Notes: generated by a model from the letters alone, not told the origin. Shown: positions 6,448 to 13,855, counted from the first letter of the stretch. The stretch is 15,907 nt of DNA from Candidatus Saccharimonadota bacterium (GCA_017421685.1 JAFOHW010000042.1:1-15907); one strand, 5' to 3'. Program-made: numbers and translations.

Positions 6448-8616
6448 CTAAATTCCCTTCATCGTCAGAGATAACTTCCCATGGTCAATTGCAATCAATC
6501 GTACCTTAACTTTGTCTCCGACATGTAAAACTTCCTCAACCGACTTTAATCTTTTATCACTAATCTGCGAAATATGAAGCATTCCATCAATCCCAGGCAA
6601 TATATTCACAAACGCCCCGAAATCCTTAATCGATACGACCGTTCCATTATAAACCTTTCCAACTTCCGGCTCCTCAACTAGACCCTTAATCCAATCTAAC
6701 GCTTTTTGAATCTTTTCAGGATCATTGCCGGAAACCGTAACTAGACCTGAATCCTCAATATCAACCTCTGCTCCAGTTTCACTCGTAATCTTATTAATCA
6801 TTTCGCCACCCTTACCAATCACAGCACCAATCTTATCAGGATTAATCATCAATTTCTCAATTCTCGGCGCATATTCCGAAATTTTTGCTCTTGGTTCCGG
6901 AATCACCGAAACAATATGTTCCAAAATAAACATCCTGCCAGTATGACTTTGTTTTAAAGCTTTCTCCATAATTTCTACTGGTAATCCATGAACCTTCATA
7001 TCCATCTGTAAAGCCGTAATCCCTTCCGAAGTCCCCGTAACCTTAAAATCCATATCTCCTGCAAAATCTTCTGCATCCATTAAATCAGTTAAGACATACG
7101 CCTTATCAATGTCTGATGCTTCAATCGGCTCTCCCTTCGGAACATCAACCATTAGCCCCATCGCAACCCCAGAAACCGGTCGCTTCAAAGGAACCCCAGC
7201 GTCCATCAACGCCATACAAGACGAACAAGTCGCCGCCATCGAAGTCGAACCATTCTGTGACATTATTTCTGTAACCGAGCGAATTGTATATGGAAAATCT
7301 TCCTCCGAAGGCAAAACCGGGATTAATGCTCGTTCAGCTAAATATCCGTGACCAATCTCTCGTCGCCCCGGAGAACCAATTCTTCCCGGTTCCCCTACCG
7401 TATACGGAGGCGCATTATAGTGATGCATATAACGTCGCCTTCCTCCAGTAATTTCCATCGTATCAACCTCTTGTGCATAAGACAAAGGCGCAAGCGTTAC
7501 AATATTCATCGCCTGAGTAACTCCCCTAGTAAACAACGACGAACCATGAGTTCTTGGCAAAATCGAAACTTGCGAAGATAATGGTCTAATCTCGTCAAGT
7601 TTTCGTCCATCCGGACGTACTCCTTCTTCGATAATACCCCTTCTGACCTCCTTAAATAATGCCATCTCAAACGCCTGGTCATAAACATCCCGAAGATTCT
7701 CATCGTACCATTCAACTTTCTCGTTGTCCGTCTCGCCCTGGCCATGTTTTAGAGCCATCTCATCATGCATCGCATATTTAATGTCATCTAAAATCTGCGC
7801 CCGCTCCATTACATTTCCGCGCACCTTCGAGCCGAACTTCCCCGAAGTCCAATCCTCAACTTCCTTTATTACCGCCTCATCCGGTAAAACTAGCTCATAT
7901 TCTTGCGCCGTCGCGTTAACTTGCTTCGCTAATTCTCTCTGTAAATCTAAAACTGGCTGAACTTCAGAAACCGCCCAACGCATCGCCTCTATTACCGTCT
8001 CTTCCGGAACTTCTTTCATTCCAGCCTCAACCATCATAACCTTACCGTCTTTACAAGCGACAACTAAGTCCATCGGCGAAGCATCTCGCTCCTCTGGACT
8101 TAAGAATCCTCTAAACTCGCCCGAAACCTGTCCAATACGAATCCCTGCAACCGGCCCATCAAACGGCACACCCGCATTCATCAGTGCCGAAGAAGCCGCA
8201 ATCATCGCGACACAATCCGGACGAAACGCCGGATCCATCGAAAGTACCGTACAAACAACCTGAACTTCCTGACGATATCCTTTCGGGAACAAAGGTCGAA
8301 TTGGTCGATCAATCAATCGCCCAACTAAAACCGCCTCATCCGAAGGCTTCCCCTCACGTTTTATGAATTTCGACCCACTAATCTTTCCCGAAGCATAGAA
8401 CTTCTCTTCATAACTAATCGAAAGAGGAAAATAATCCAAAACAACCGGCTTCGTCCCAACAACAACCGACCCTAAAACTACTGTGTCTCCGTAAGTTACC
8501 AAAACCGACGAAGTCGAACGAAAACCGACTCTATTAACTTCTAGAGTCAACTCTCTCCCTAACCATTCTGTCGAGACCTTGATGGTCTTTTTTCCGCTAG
8601 GGTTTATAATGTCCAT
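6448..8616 (-). CDS. pnp: Polyribonucleotide nucleotidyltransferase (PNPase)
   Basis: A 722-residue enzyme that degrades RNA 3' to 5' by phosphorolysis and works as a trimer. Two RNase PH-type domains come first, with SVLVTYGDT, EGKPSDEAVLVGRLIDRPIR and DGRKLDEIRPL. The second carries the catalytic Asp pair in DFAGDMDFKVTGTSEGITALQMD. A KH domain follows (IGAVIGKGGEMI, about 580-645), then an S1 domain to the end (GKVYNGTVVSIKDFGAFV). The ATG at 8614-8616 is preferred because AAAGGA lies 8 nt upstream and the protein then starts like other PNPases. An ATG 16 codons upstream falls inside the leader hairpin. It is followed closely by lepA. Confidence 0.95.
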   Translation of the reverse strand: MDIINPSGKKTIKVSTEWLGRELTLEVNRVGFRSTSSVLVTYGDTVVLGSVVVGTKPVVLDYFPLSISYEEKFYASGKISGSKFIKREGKPSDEAVLVGRLIDRPIRPLFPKGYRQEVQVVCTVLSMDPAFRPDCVAMIAASSALMNAGVPFDGPVAGIRIGQVSGEFRGFLSPEERDASPMDLVVACKDGKVMMVEAGMKEVPEETVIEAMRWAVSEVQPVLDLQRELAKQVNATAQEYELVLPDEAVIKEVEDWTSGKFGSKVRGNVMERAQILDDIKYAMHDEMALKHGQGETDNEKVEWYDENLRDVYDQAFEMALFKEVRRGIIEEGVRPDGRKLDEIRPLSSQVSILPRTHGSSLFTRGVTQAMNIVTLAPLSYAQEVDTMEITGGRRRYMHHYNAPPYTVGEPGRIGSPGRREIGHGYLAERALIPVLPSEEDFPYTIRSVTEIMSQNGSTSMAATCSSCMALMDAGVPLKRPVSGVAMGLMVDVPKGEPIEASDIDKAYVLTDLMDAEDFAGDMDFKVTGTSEGITALQMDMKVHGLPVEIMEKALKQSHTGRMFILEHIVSVIPEPRAKISEYAPRIEKLMINPDKIGAVIGKGGEMINKITSETGAEVDIEDSGLVTVSGNDPEKIQKALDWIKGLVEEPEVGKVYNGTVVSIKDFGAFVNILPGIDGMLHISQISDKRLKSVEEVLHVGDKVKVRLIAIDHGKLSLTMKGI

Positions 8617-8647
8617 AAAAATTATCCTTTCTCGGGAAAACTTCAGG

Positions 8648-8665
8648 TATGAGCCCCGTCTCATA
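8648..8665 (-). promoter_or_regulatory. Stem-loop in the pnp leader
   Basis: A perfect 6-bp stem (TATGAG/CTCATA) with a 6-nt loop lies in the roughly 77-nt leader between the pnp promoter and the ATG at 8616. In E. coli, PNPase autoregulates through a leader stem-loop cut by RNase III. This hairpin is much smaller, so a comparable role is only a suggestion. Confidence 0.4.
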
Positions 8666-8699
8666 TCTGCCGTCTTCCCATTGTTAATTTACTATATCT

Positions 8700-8708
8700 A
8701 TTATACCA
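8700..8708 (-). promoter_or_regulatory. Extended -10 promoter of pnp-lepA
   Basis: The minus strand reads TGGTATAAT (8708-8700), the extended -10 form. The expected start point is near 8693, giving a leader of about 77 nt, unusually long for this window. No convincing -35 box was found. Confidence 0.6.
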
Positions 8709-8734
8709 TATTTAGCAAAAAACAAAACTAAGCA

Positions 8735-8763
8735 TTGACATTTTAGCACAAGTATGATATAAT
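8735..8763 (+). promoter_or_regulatory. Perfect consensus sigma70 promoter with extended -10
   Basis: TTGACA (8735-8740), a 17-nt spacer and TATAAT (8758-8763), with TG at 8755-8756 making an extended -10. This is the best promoter in the window and is back to back with the pnp promoter. The expected start point is near 8770. Strong constitutive transcription of the gene at 8830 is likely. Confidence 0.85.
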
Positions 8764-8829
8764 AGGAGCATGGGCATGTTTTGCCTACTTTTATTGTTTT
8801 TTGTCCTACAAAAAAGAGATAGGAGAAAA

Positions 8830-9489
8830 ATGGACTTTAAAATGGTCAAATACGAAGACGTTGTCTTTGAAGAAAGAGTCAGGGACTTCTTCGGAATGTG
8901 TGTCATCATCGGACTCCTCTTCCCGGAAAACCCCAATTTTGACATCCTAGGAAAGATCTGGGCCTCTGTAAAGAAGCCCATCGCCGACTCTGAAGGTCTC
9001 GGGGTTTCCGTTACCGGATTGTTCCGCATGGAGCCTCTTCGCAGAATCCAGACTCACCTCAAAGACAGATACGATTCTGTCCTCGTAACCCCTGAAGGGT
9101 TCAATCCAGACGACAAGGTTATCTACTCGTCGTTCTACCTGAACTGCGCGGACAAAATCGGAGAAGATCTGGTAAGGTATAATGTCCAATTTAAGGACAC
9201 TTTCTACCTCCAGATGTTAATTTTCAAAGAGACGCTCCACAAGTTTCTGGATGACCCAGACGATGGTTACAAGGCTTATTGCGATTACGTCATTAGTTGC
9301 GAAACTGTTGACGATATCGATAAGGCCATTTGCGAGGAGATTTTGAATCGTTTCCTCGCAAAGCAAGGTCTCCGCACCGAAGAGACTGAAGCCGTCGAAG
9401 AGGCCAAACAGAGAGCCCTGAAAAACCAGCGCCAGCGTCAACGCCAGCGCCGAAACAACAGGGACCGTCCCAGGAAAAACGACCTATAG
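8830..9489 (+). CDS. Unrecognised protein with Gln/Arg-rich basic tail, between pnp and rpsO
   Basis: I do not recognise this 219-residue protein. No signal peptide or membrane span follows the chosen start. The first 165 or so residues look like a mixed, acidic globular domain (MVKYEDVVFEERVRDFFGM, YNVQFKDTFYLQMLIFKE, DDPDDGYKAYCDYVI). The last 25 or so are extremely basic, alternating Gln, Arg and Asn (QRQRQRRNNRDRPRKNDL), and suit nucleic-acid binding. Start: ATG 8830 has AGGAGA 4-5 nt upstream. An ATG at 8770, six nt after the -10 box, could instead start a leaderless form with 20 extra residues including a hydrophobic run (CLLLLFFVL). Base composition is higher in G+C than its neighbours (32 of 60 in 8941-9000). 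It has its own consensus promoter and terminator and interrupts pnp-rpsO on the opposite strand. Confidence 0.75.
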   Translation: MDFKMVKYEDVVFEERVRDFFGMCVIIGLLFPENPNFDILGKIWASVKKPIADSEGLGVSVTGLFRMEPLRRIQTHLKDRYDSVLVTPEGFNPDDKVIYSSFYLNCADKIGEDLVRYNVQFKDTFYLQMLIFKETLHKFLDDPDDGYKAYCDYVISCETVDDIDKAICEEILNRFLAKQGLRTEETEAVEEAKQRALKNQRQRQRQRRNNRDRPRKNDL

Positions 9490-9505
9490 TAAGTTGACCA
9501 ATCAG

Positions 9506-9530
9506 AAACCCGCCGAATTTCGGCGGGTTT
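9506..9530. terminator. Bidirectional intrinsic terminator between the 8830 gene and rpsO
   Basis: A perfect 10-bp GC-rich stem AAACCCGCCG/CGGCGGGTTT with loop AATTT. It lies 16 nt after the + strand gene's stop and 17 nt after the rpsO stop on the other strand. The AAA and TTT flanks give a short U-run in both directions. Confidence 0.85.
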
Positions 9531-9547
9531 CCCTATTCTTAGCTAAT

Positions 9548-9814
9548 TTATTTCCTAAGTCCAAGTTTCGAAATTGTCTTCTTGTATAGCTCAAAATCAG
9601 TCTTTTCAAGGTATTTCAGCAACTTCTTTCGCTTTCCTACCATCTGGATTAAACCTCTTTTGGCCATAAAGTCATGTTTATTCTTCTTCACGTGCTCAGT
9701 AACTTCCTTAATGCGCTCCGTGAGAATCGAAACTTGTACTTCAGGAGAACCAACGTCGTTCTTATTTCGAGCAACGCGGGCAATAGCCTTGTCTTTATTC
9801 TCTTTTGTTATCAT
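9548..9814 (-). CDS. rpsO: 30S ribosomal protein S15
   Basis: An 88-residue S15, the usual length. It binds 16S rRNA helices h20-h22 and helps assemble the central domain of the small subunit. Recognisable features are the conserved [14 protein letters not shown] and [18 protein letters not shown] segments, in order. The ATG at 9812-9814 is chosen over an upstream extension because it gives the canonical length and sits 7 nt after a TATAAT box. No Shine-Dalgarno is visible, so translation is probably leaderless. In most bacteria pnp follows rpsO directly; here a + strand gene separates them. Confidence 0.95.
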   Translation of the reverse strand: MITKENKDKAIARVARNKNDVGSPEVQVSILTERIKEVTEHVKKNKHDFMAKRGLIQMVGKRKKLLKYLEKTDFELYKKTISKLGLRK

Positions 9815-9821
9815 GCGCCTA

Positions 9822-9850
9822 ATTATAGCATAAAATCTCCAATCTGTGAA
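9822..9850 (-). promoter_or_regulatory. rpsO promoter, extended -10
   Basis: On the minus strand TTCACA (9850-9845), a 17-nt spacer and TATAAT (9827-9822) preceded by TGC, the extended form. The ATG starts 7 nt after the box, so the message is essentially leaderless. Confidence 0.7.
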
Positions 9851-9884
9851 CCCCCTAAGAAGCCCAGAATCTTTCGAAGCCAAT

Positions 9885-9913
9885 TTGCTTTTTCTTTCCC
9901 CTCATAGTAACAT
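9885..9913 (+). promoter_or_regulatory. Possible truB promoter
   Basis: TTGCTT (9885-9890), a 17-nt spacer and TAACAT (9908-9913), followed by 10 nt and the truB ATG. The hexamers are weak matches. Spacing and placement fit the other promoters of this window. Confidence 0.35.
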
Positions 9914-9923
9914 TTTACTAATT

Positions 9924-10613
9924 ATGGAAAATCAATCATTAAAAAACAATCCATCAGAAAACCAAATCATCCTCATCGATAAACCCGCCGGAATCTCCAG
10001 CTTCGGCGTCGTCGCAAAAGTTCGCAGAAAATTAAAAGAAGAGTTTGACCATAAAGTGAAGGTCGGTCATACCGGAACTCTCGATCCTTTTGCGACTGGA
10101 CTTTTAATTTTATTGACTGGAAAAATGACCAAAAAATCCAATGAATTCCTGAAACTCGATAAAGTTTACGAAGCAACTTTGAAACTCGGATTTACTTCTA
10201 CAACCGGCGACCCAGAAGGGGAAATTACAAAATACACAACAACAAAAACCGAAAATCAGCCTCCGCAGTTAGAGGACATAGAATCTGTGATTAATTCATT
10301 CCTCGGCAAAATCGAACAAACTCCCCCAAAATTCTCTGCCATAAAAATCAACGGAAAACGTGCTTATAAACTAGCCAGAGAAAATAAAGATTTTGAGATT
10401 CCAAGCCGAACCATCGAAATCTACGATATCGAAATTCTAGACTATAACTATCCCGAGCTAAAAATCAGAACCCATGTCTCTTCCGGAACTTATATCCGAA
10501 CCCTCGCCGAAGACATCGGTAAAAAACTTAGTACCGGCGCCTACCTAACTTCTCTTCGTCGCCTAAAAATCGGTGACTATGACCTAAAAAACGCCGAAAA
10601 GCTAGTGCAATAA
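9924..10613 (+). CDS. truB: tRNA pseudouridine(55) synthase TruB
   Basis: A 229-residue enzyme that converts U55 in the T-loop of tRNAs to pseudouridine. The family motifs appear in order: IDKPAGISSFGVV, GHTGTLDPFATGLL with the catalytic Asp in TLDP, YEATLKLGFTSTTGD, TPPKFSAIKINGKRAY and SSGTYIRTLAEDIG. The C-terminal PUA-like extension of longer TruB proteins is absent. The ATG at 9924 was chosen; a GTG 26 codons upstream would overlap the rpsO promoter and adds sequence unlike TruB. It is divergent from rpsO. A long inverted repeat begins at the stop codon. Confidence 0.93.
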   Translation: MENQSLKNNPSENQIILIDKPAGISSFGVVAKVRRKLKEEFDHKVKVGHTGTLDPFATGLLILLTGKMTKKSNEFLKLDKVYEATLKLGFTSTTGDPEGEITKYTTTKTENQPPQLEDIESVINSFLGKIEQTPPKFSAIKINGKRAYKLARENKDFEIPSRTIEIYDIEILDYNYPELKIRTHVSSGTYIRTLAEDIGKKLSTGAYLTSLRRLKIGDYDLKNAEKLVQ

Positions 10614-10774
10614 GTTAATCGGGTTTTTCTTAAGTCTCGTGAAATCTCCAAATAAATTTAAAAATTCTTACGAACCGAAGCATGTCCGCCCCATGCGGAG
10701 GGTCCGACTAAGATTTTTAAATTTATTCTGCCGAGATTTTACAATAAACTTAAGAAAAATTTGATTAGCTTATT
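10609..10774. repeat. 166-bp imperfect inverted repeat between truB and the PRC-barrel gene
   Basis: The outer arms, 10609-10634 and 10749-10774, pair over 26 positions. The only non-Watson-Crick positions are four G-T pairs (three in the run GGG opposite TTT), so in RNA the stem is continuous with G-U pairs. Inner arms (about 10635-10670 and 10709-10748) continue with AAATCTC/GAGATTT and a stem of about 19 bp, AATAAATTTAAAAAT, broken by small bulges. The tip holds GCATG/CATGC around TCCGCCC. It overlaps the truB stop codon and could terminate truB transcription, but it is far larger than a normal terminator. Confidence 0.75.
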
Positions 10775-10792
10775 ATTATAATGTTTCTCTTG

Positions 10793-10801
10793 TGTTATAA
10801 T
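10793..10801 (+). promoter_or_regulatory. Extended -10 promoter of the PRC-barrel gene
   Basis: TGTTATAAT (10793-10801) is followed by 6 nt and the ATG at 10808, so the transcript would start at or next to the start codon. Another TATAAT lies at 10777-10782. No clear -35 was found; the long inverted repeat ends just upstream. Confidence 0.65.
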
Positions 10802-10807
10802 AAACTT

Positions 10808-11416
10808 ATGTTAGTCTACGCCTCAAAACTCATCGGCGCTAGAATCTTAAGCGTCCAAGCTAGCGGACCCATCGCCGAAATTTCCGAACCCATAGTCGAC
10901 CCCGATACTTTAAAAATCATCGCCTTTAGAGTCTCCGGCCCTCTTATCAATAGAACCGGAAATAATATTCTCGACGTTTCCAGTATTCGCGAATATTCTA
11001 CTTTCGGAATTGTTATTGACGACATCGATGAACTAGTCGGAGAAGAAGATGTTATAAGAATCTCAAAAATCTTAGCCTTAAATTTTGCTCTCCCCGGTCT
11101 AAAGGTCGAGACGAAAAAAGGCTCAAAACTTGGAAAAGTCTCTGATTTTACCGTAACTTCCGAAGATTTTACTGTTCAACAACTAGTAGTAAAACGCCCA
11201 ACCCTTAAAGCTCTCCTCGATCCCGAACTTATTATCCCAAGAAAAGAGATCGTCGAAATTACCGACTATAAGATTATCGTAAAAGATGAGGAAAAAGTCA
11301 TTAAGGCTCGCGCCGAAAAAGAAGACTTTATCCCGAATTTCGTTAATCCTTTCCGAAACAAAGAACCAGGTTTTGCGCCAGCTGATACGAAAACCCCTGA
11401 CGAACAAGGTAACTAA
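10808..11416 (+). CDS. PRC-barrel domain protein
   Basis: A 202-residue cytoplasmic protein that looks like two PRC-barrel-type beta domains in tandem. The first starts LVYASKLIGARILSVQASGP with DPDTLKIIAF (about 1-80). The second has VETKKGSKLGKVSDFTV, LVVKRPT and IIPRKEIVEITDYKIIV (about 95-165). PRC barrels occur in RimM and in photosynthetic reaction-centre H subunits and act as protein- or RNA-binding scaffolds. No specific role can be assigned here. The tail, from about residue 170, is charged and Pro-rich. The ATG at 10808 is preferred to one at 10781, which lies within a TATAAT box. Its last 74 bp overlap the 3' end of recX on the other strand. Confidence 0.8.
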   Translation: MLVYASKLIGARILSVQASGPIAEISEPIVDPDTLKIIAFRVSGPLINRTGNNILDVSSIREYSTFGIVIDDIDELVGEEDVIRISKILALNFALPGLKVETKKGSKLGKVSDFTVTSEDFTVQQLVVKRPTLKALLDPELIIPRKEIVEITDYKIIVKDEEKVIKARAEKEDFIPNFVNPFRNKEPGFAPADTKTPDEQGN

Positions 11417-12116
11417 TTAGCTTCTCATCCGAATATTTTGCTCGCTTTTTTGCGATAATTTTTAAAATCTCCTCTTCTTCATTTCTCCCTCCTAAAACCT
11501 GCTCGATAATTTCCTCTGAAATCCCCTTCTTAAAAAGCTCCATTTTTAATCGTTTCTGCGAAATTCCTTTTTTTACGAACCGATTTTGAACGTAATACTC
11601 CGCAAACTTAAAATCATCAACATACCCTCGCTCTACTAATCTCTCTATAATTAACTCGCTGAAATCATATTTCGGTTTTTCTTTCAATTTTAAAATCCGC
11701 TTTTCTAATCTTTTCGCATTTATTTCTTCCCCTCTCGCAACCATTTCCGTAACTTCTCGCTCTAACTTCCATTCTTGTTTTTTGTCTTCCGCCTCCCCTC
11801 TCGCCTGTCTACGTTTCAGATAATCTTTCAATTCCTGAATACTCCTTGGCCTAATCAAAACCCATTCTAACGCTCGTTGATACGCTTTTCCGAATTCGCT
11901 CGCTTCCTTAAAATCCTCCAACTCATCATTATTAATGATTCTTCCAACCTTAATCCCTAAATCAACAACTTGCGCAATATCTAACGAAAAAGAATATTTA
12001 TCGTTTACGAAAATATTAACTCTATTCTCGTTCCGAACCGCCTGTCGAATATCAGTAATTTTTAGCTGAGCGCTTTTCGAATCTGAAATCTCATCACTAA
12101 GTTTATAAATTTCCAT
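11343..12116 (-). CDS. recX: RecX-family regulator of RecA
   Basis: A 257-residue RecX-like protein. RecX binds RecA filaments and inhibits their extension and activities. The N-terminal part has RVNIFVNDKYSFSLDI and LGIKVGRIINNDEL, as in longer RecX proteins. The helical repeats follow: ALEWVLIRPRSIQELKDYL, then ERGYVDDFKFAEYYVQNRF, KGISQKRLKMELFKKGIS and GFSYQLAQNLV. Between the first and second helical units lies an insert of about 45 highly charged residues (roughly 108-150), probably helical, longer than usual. The start overlaps the NUDIX gene end by 14 bp, and with recA two genes upstream the operon context supports the call. The 3' end overlaps the convergent PRC-barrel gene by 74 bp. 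Confidence 0.85.
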   Translation of the reverse strand: MEIYKLSDEISDSKSAQLKITDIRQAVRNENRVNIFVNDKYSFSLDIAQVVDLGIKVGRIINNDELEDFKEASEFGKAYQRALEWVLIRPRSIQELKDYLKRRQARGEAEDKKQEWKLEREVTEMVARGEEINAKRLEKRILKLKEKPKYDFSELIIERLVERGYVDDFKFAEYYVQNRFVKKGISQKRLKMELFKKGISEEIIEQVLGGRNEEEEILKIIAKKRAKYSDEKLISYLVRQGFSYQLAQNLVLCFGKD

Positions 12117-12654
12117 TTTGTCTCAACCATTCCTCGAGCGCTAAAAACGTCAATTTATCTTTCTTTAAAGGCTTTTTTGCATACTTCTCCCGAAACTCCG
12201 TCATTTCATCATATTTAACCCACTTAACCTCAGAAACTTCTTTATCATTAAACTTAAAATCATTACCTTTTCTCGTCCAGTCAACTGCATAAATCCACGC
12301 AAAACGATTTTTATTAAATGGTCGCATGGTCACAAAATTTAGTTCAGAAGCAGTAACTTTAACTCCAATTTCCTCCTGAAGTTCTCTGGTCGAAGCTTCA
12401 ATTAAACTCTCTCCAAGATTGATGTGTCCCCCCGCCGAAATATCATAATCCCCAGGATATCTACTTACGCCTTCAGAACGTCTCTGCCACAAAAACTCTA
12501 ATCCGTCCTTTCCGCGCCTGTATAAGAAAACGACGACAACCCCAACAATCTCAACATCGTCTCCTTGTGGATTGTCTCTTGAGGATTTCCAGCCCGAACC
12601 AGGAATCGGCTCTCCATTTTTATAATAGAGTTGCCAAAACTCATTCGTATGCAT
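12103..12654 (-). CDS. NUDIX hydrolase
   Basis: A 183-residue protein with a complete Nudix box at residues 76-98: GX5EX7REUXEEXGU is met by G76, E82, R90, E91, E94, E95 and G97. The upstream DYDISAGGHI and the overall layout resemble the NUDIX subgroup related to isopentenyl-diphosphate isomerase. The substrate cannot be inferred from sequence. Its ATG shares one base with the recA stop (TAATG) and its end overlaps recX, so it is translated within the recA-recX operon. Damaged-nucleotide cleansing would fit that setting, but this is speculation. Confidence 0.87.
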   Translation of the reverse strand: MHTNEFWQLYYKNGEPIPGSGWKSSRDNPQGDDVEIVGVVVVFLYRRGKDGLEFLWQRRSEGVSRYPGDYDISAGGHINLGESLIEASTRELQEEIGVKVTASELNFVTMRPFNKNRFAWIYAVDWTRKGNDFKFNDKEVSEVKWVKYDEMTEFREKYAKKPLKKDKLTFLALEEWLRQNGNL

Positions 12655-13685
12655 TATTCTTCCGCCTTAGCTTTTTCTCTAACTTTAGCTTCAATCTCTG
12701 CCATCAACTCTGGCTTCTCACGGAATAATCTTTTAACCGCTTCTCGCCCTTGGCCTAAAGTCTCACCATTATATTTAATAAACGCTCCGGCCTTATCGAG
12801 AATTCCATACGAAACCCCAAGATCTAAAACGTCTCCCGGCTTTGAAATCCCTTCATTATACATAATGTCGAACTCCGCTGTCCTAAACGGCGCCGCAACT
12901 TTATTTTTCACAACTTTAACTTTTGTTCTATTTCCGGCAATATTATCGCCATCCTTAATCTGGCCAATTCGTCTAATATCGACCCGAACCGAAGCATAAA
13001 ACTTCAGAGCATTCCCGCCCGTCGTCGTTTCCGGATTTCCAAACATAACCCCAATTTTCATTCGAATTTGATTAATGAAAATAACCGTCGCCTTAGACTT
13101 CGAAATAATTGCCGTTAATTTCCTCATCGCCTGCGACATTAAACGAGCCTGAAGACCCATCTGAGCATCACCCATGTCTCCGTCAATTTCCGCTTGCGGA
13201 ACTAACGCAGCGACCGAGTCGACAACAATTAAATCAACCGCATTCGATCGAACTAGTGTCTCACAGATTTCTAAAGCCTGCTCCCCATTATCCGGTTGAG
13301 AAATCAATAAATTCGCCGTATCAACTCCAATTTTCTTCGCATAAGCCGGATCTAAAGCATGCTCCGCGTCAATAAATGCCGCCTGCCCGCCTTGTTTCTG
13401 AATCTCTGCAATCGCGTGTAATGCTAAAGTCGTTTTTCCCGAAGATTCTGGCCCATAAATCTCAATAATTCTGCCCTTAGGATAACCGCCTCCTAATGCT
13501 AAATCTAACGAAAGCGACCCTGAAGAAAGTAGCTCAACATCCATTTTCGGAGTCTCGCCCAACTTCATGATCGAACCATCTCCGAATTGTTTTGTAATCT
13601 GCGAAATCGCGAGCTTCAGCGCCTCACTCTTCCCATCCGACCCTTTATCATTTTTCTTTTCAGCCACCGCATCCTTTTTTCCCAT
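12654..13685 (-). CDS. recA: Recombinase RecA
   Basis: A 343-residue RecA, close to the family norm. It forms ATP-dependent filaments on single-stranded DNA for strand exchange and, where LexA exists, SOS induction. The Walker [10 protein letters not shown] is at 78-86. The Walker B region is [10 protein letters not shown], followed by the L1 loop [16 protein letters not shown] and the L2 region [21 protein letters not shown] Lys-rich extension of about 20 residues precedes the core. AAAGG lies 10 nt before the ATG at 13685. It is the first gene of recA-NUDIX-recX. Confidence 0.97.
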   Translation of the reverse strand: MGKKDAVAEKKNDKGSDGKSEALKLAISQITKQFGDGSIMKLGETPKMDVELLSSGSLSLDLALGGGYPKGRIIEIYGPESSGKTTLALHAIAEIQKQGGQAAFIDAEHALDPAYAKKIGVDTANLLISQPDNGEQALEICETLVRSNAVDLIVVDSVAALVPQAEIDGDMGDAQMGLQARLMSQAMRKLTAIISKSKATVIFINQIRMKIGVMFGNPETTTGGNALKFYASVRVDIRRIGQIKDGDNIAGNRTKVKVVKNKVAAPFRTAEFDIMYNEGISKPGDVLDLGVSYGILDKAGAFIKYNGETLGQGREAVKRLFREKPELMAEIEAKVREKAKAEE

Positions 13686-13708
13686 AATAGTATTACCTTT
13701 CTTTACTT

Positions 13709-13721
13709 ATTATATATTATA
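13709..13721 (-). promoter_or_regulatory. recA promoter region with two overlapping -10 boxes
   Basis: Two TATAAT hexamers occur on the minus strand at 13721-13716 and 13714-13709, 23-30 nt before the recA ATG. Either would give a short leader containing the AAAGG ribosome site. No strong -35 was found for either. Confidence 0.5.
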
Positions 13722-13748
13722 TCGTAAAATGGAAACAGAGTTGATTTT

Positions 13749-13760
13749 TACACTTGTGTA
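13749..13760. promoter_or_regulatory. Small palindrome upstream of recA (possible operator)
   Basis: TACACTTGTGTA is a 5-bp inverted repeat with a 2-base centre, about 28 bp upstream of the nearer recA -10 box. It matches neither the E. coli LexA box (CTGT-N8-ACAG) nor the Gram-positive SOS box closely. Operator function is unproven. Confidence 0.3.
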
Positions 13761-13783
13761 TGGTAGAATCAATTTGGGTTTTG

Positions 13784-13855
13784 TTAATTGCTCTTCTTAC
13801 GAGGAGCAATTTTCAGTTTAATCGTCACTTTTATATTTTCGACTTCAACTTCCAT
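13784..13855 (-). CDS. Candidate 23-residue small protein upstream of recA
   Basis: ATG at 13855-13853 and TAA at 13786-13784 enclose 23 codons. The peptide alternates charged and hydrophobic residues (MEVEVENIKVTIKLKI), looks like one or two beta strands, and has a basic end (APRKK, then SN). Upstream are AGGAGG (13864-13859, 3 nt from the ATG) and AAGGAG (13872-13867, 11 nt), the strongest Shine-Dalgarno sequence in the window, where most genes have none. The last third of the frame forms a hairpin. It could be a leader peptide or a true microprotein; conservation is unknown. Confidence 0.4.
   Translation of the reverse strand: MEVEVENIKVTIKLKIAPRKKSN
13786..13811. other. 11-bp hairpin at the end of the small ORF
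   Basis: AATTGCTCTTC (13786-13796) pairs with GAGGAGCAATT (13801-13811) around TTAC, with one G-T pair. No proper U-run follows on either strand, so it is a poor intrinsic terminator. It covers the stop region of the candidate 23-codon ORF. Confidence 0.6.

Noticed and set aside
8614-8664. Upstream ATG giving PNPase a 16-residue extension
   Set aside because: That ATG lies inside the leader hairpin and the extension does not look like PNPase, while the ATG at 8616 has AAAGGA at good spacing.
9421-9486. CAGCGCC/CAACGCCAGCGCC repeats as a short direct-repeat array
   Set aside because: These only encode the Gln/Arg-rich tail of the 8830 gene. There are too few copies and no spacers, so it is not a CRISPR or VNTR.
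9846-9923. GTG start extending TruB by 26 residues
   Set aside because: The segment overlaps the -35 of the rpsO promoter, lacks TruB character, and a better ATG lies at 9924.
13749-13760. LexA/SOS box upstream of recA
   Set aside because: TACACTTGTGTA is palindromic but does not match the CTGT-N8-ACAG or GAAC-N4-GTTC consensus. It is kept only as a weak operator candidate.
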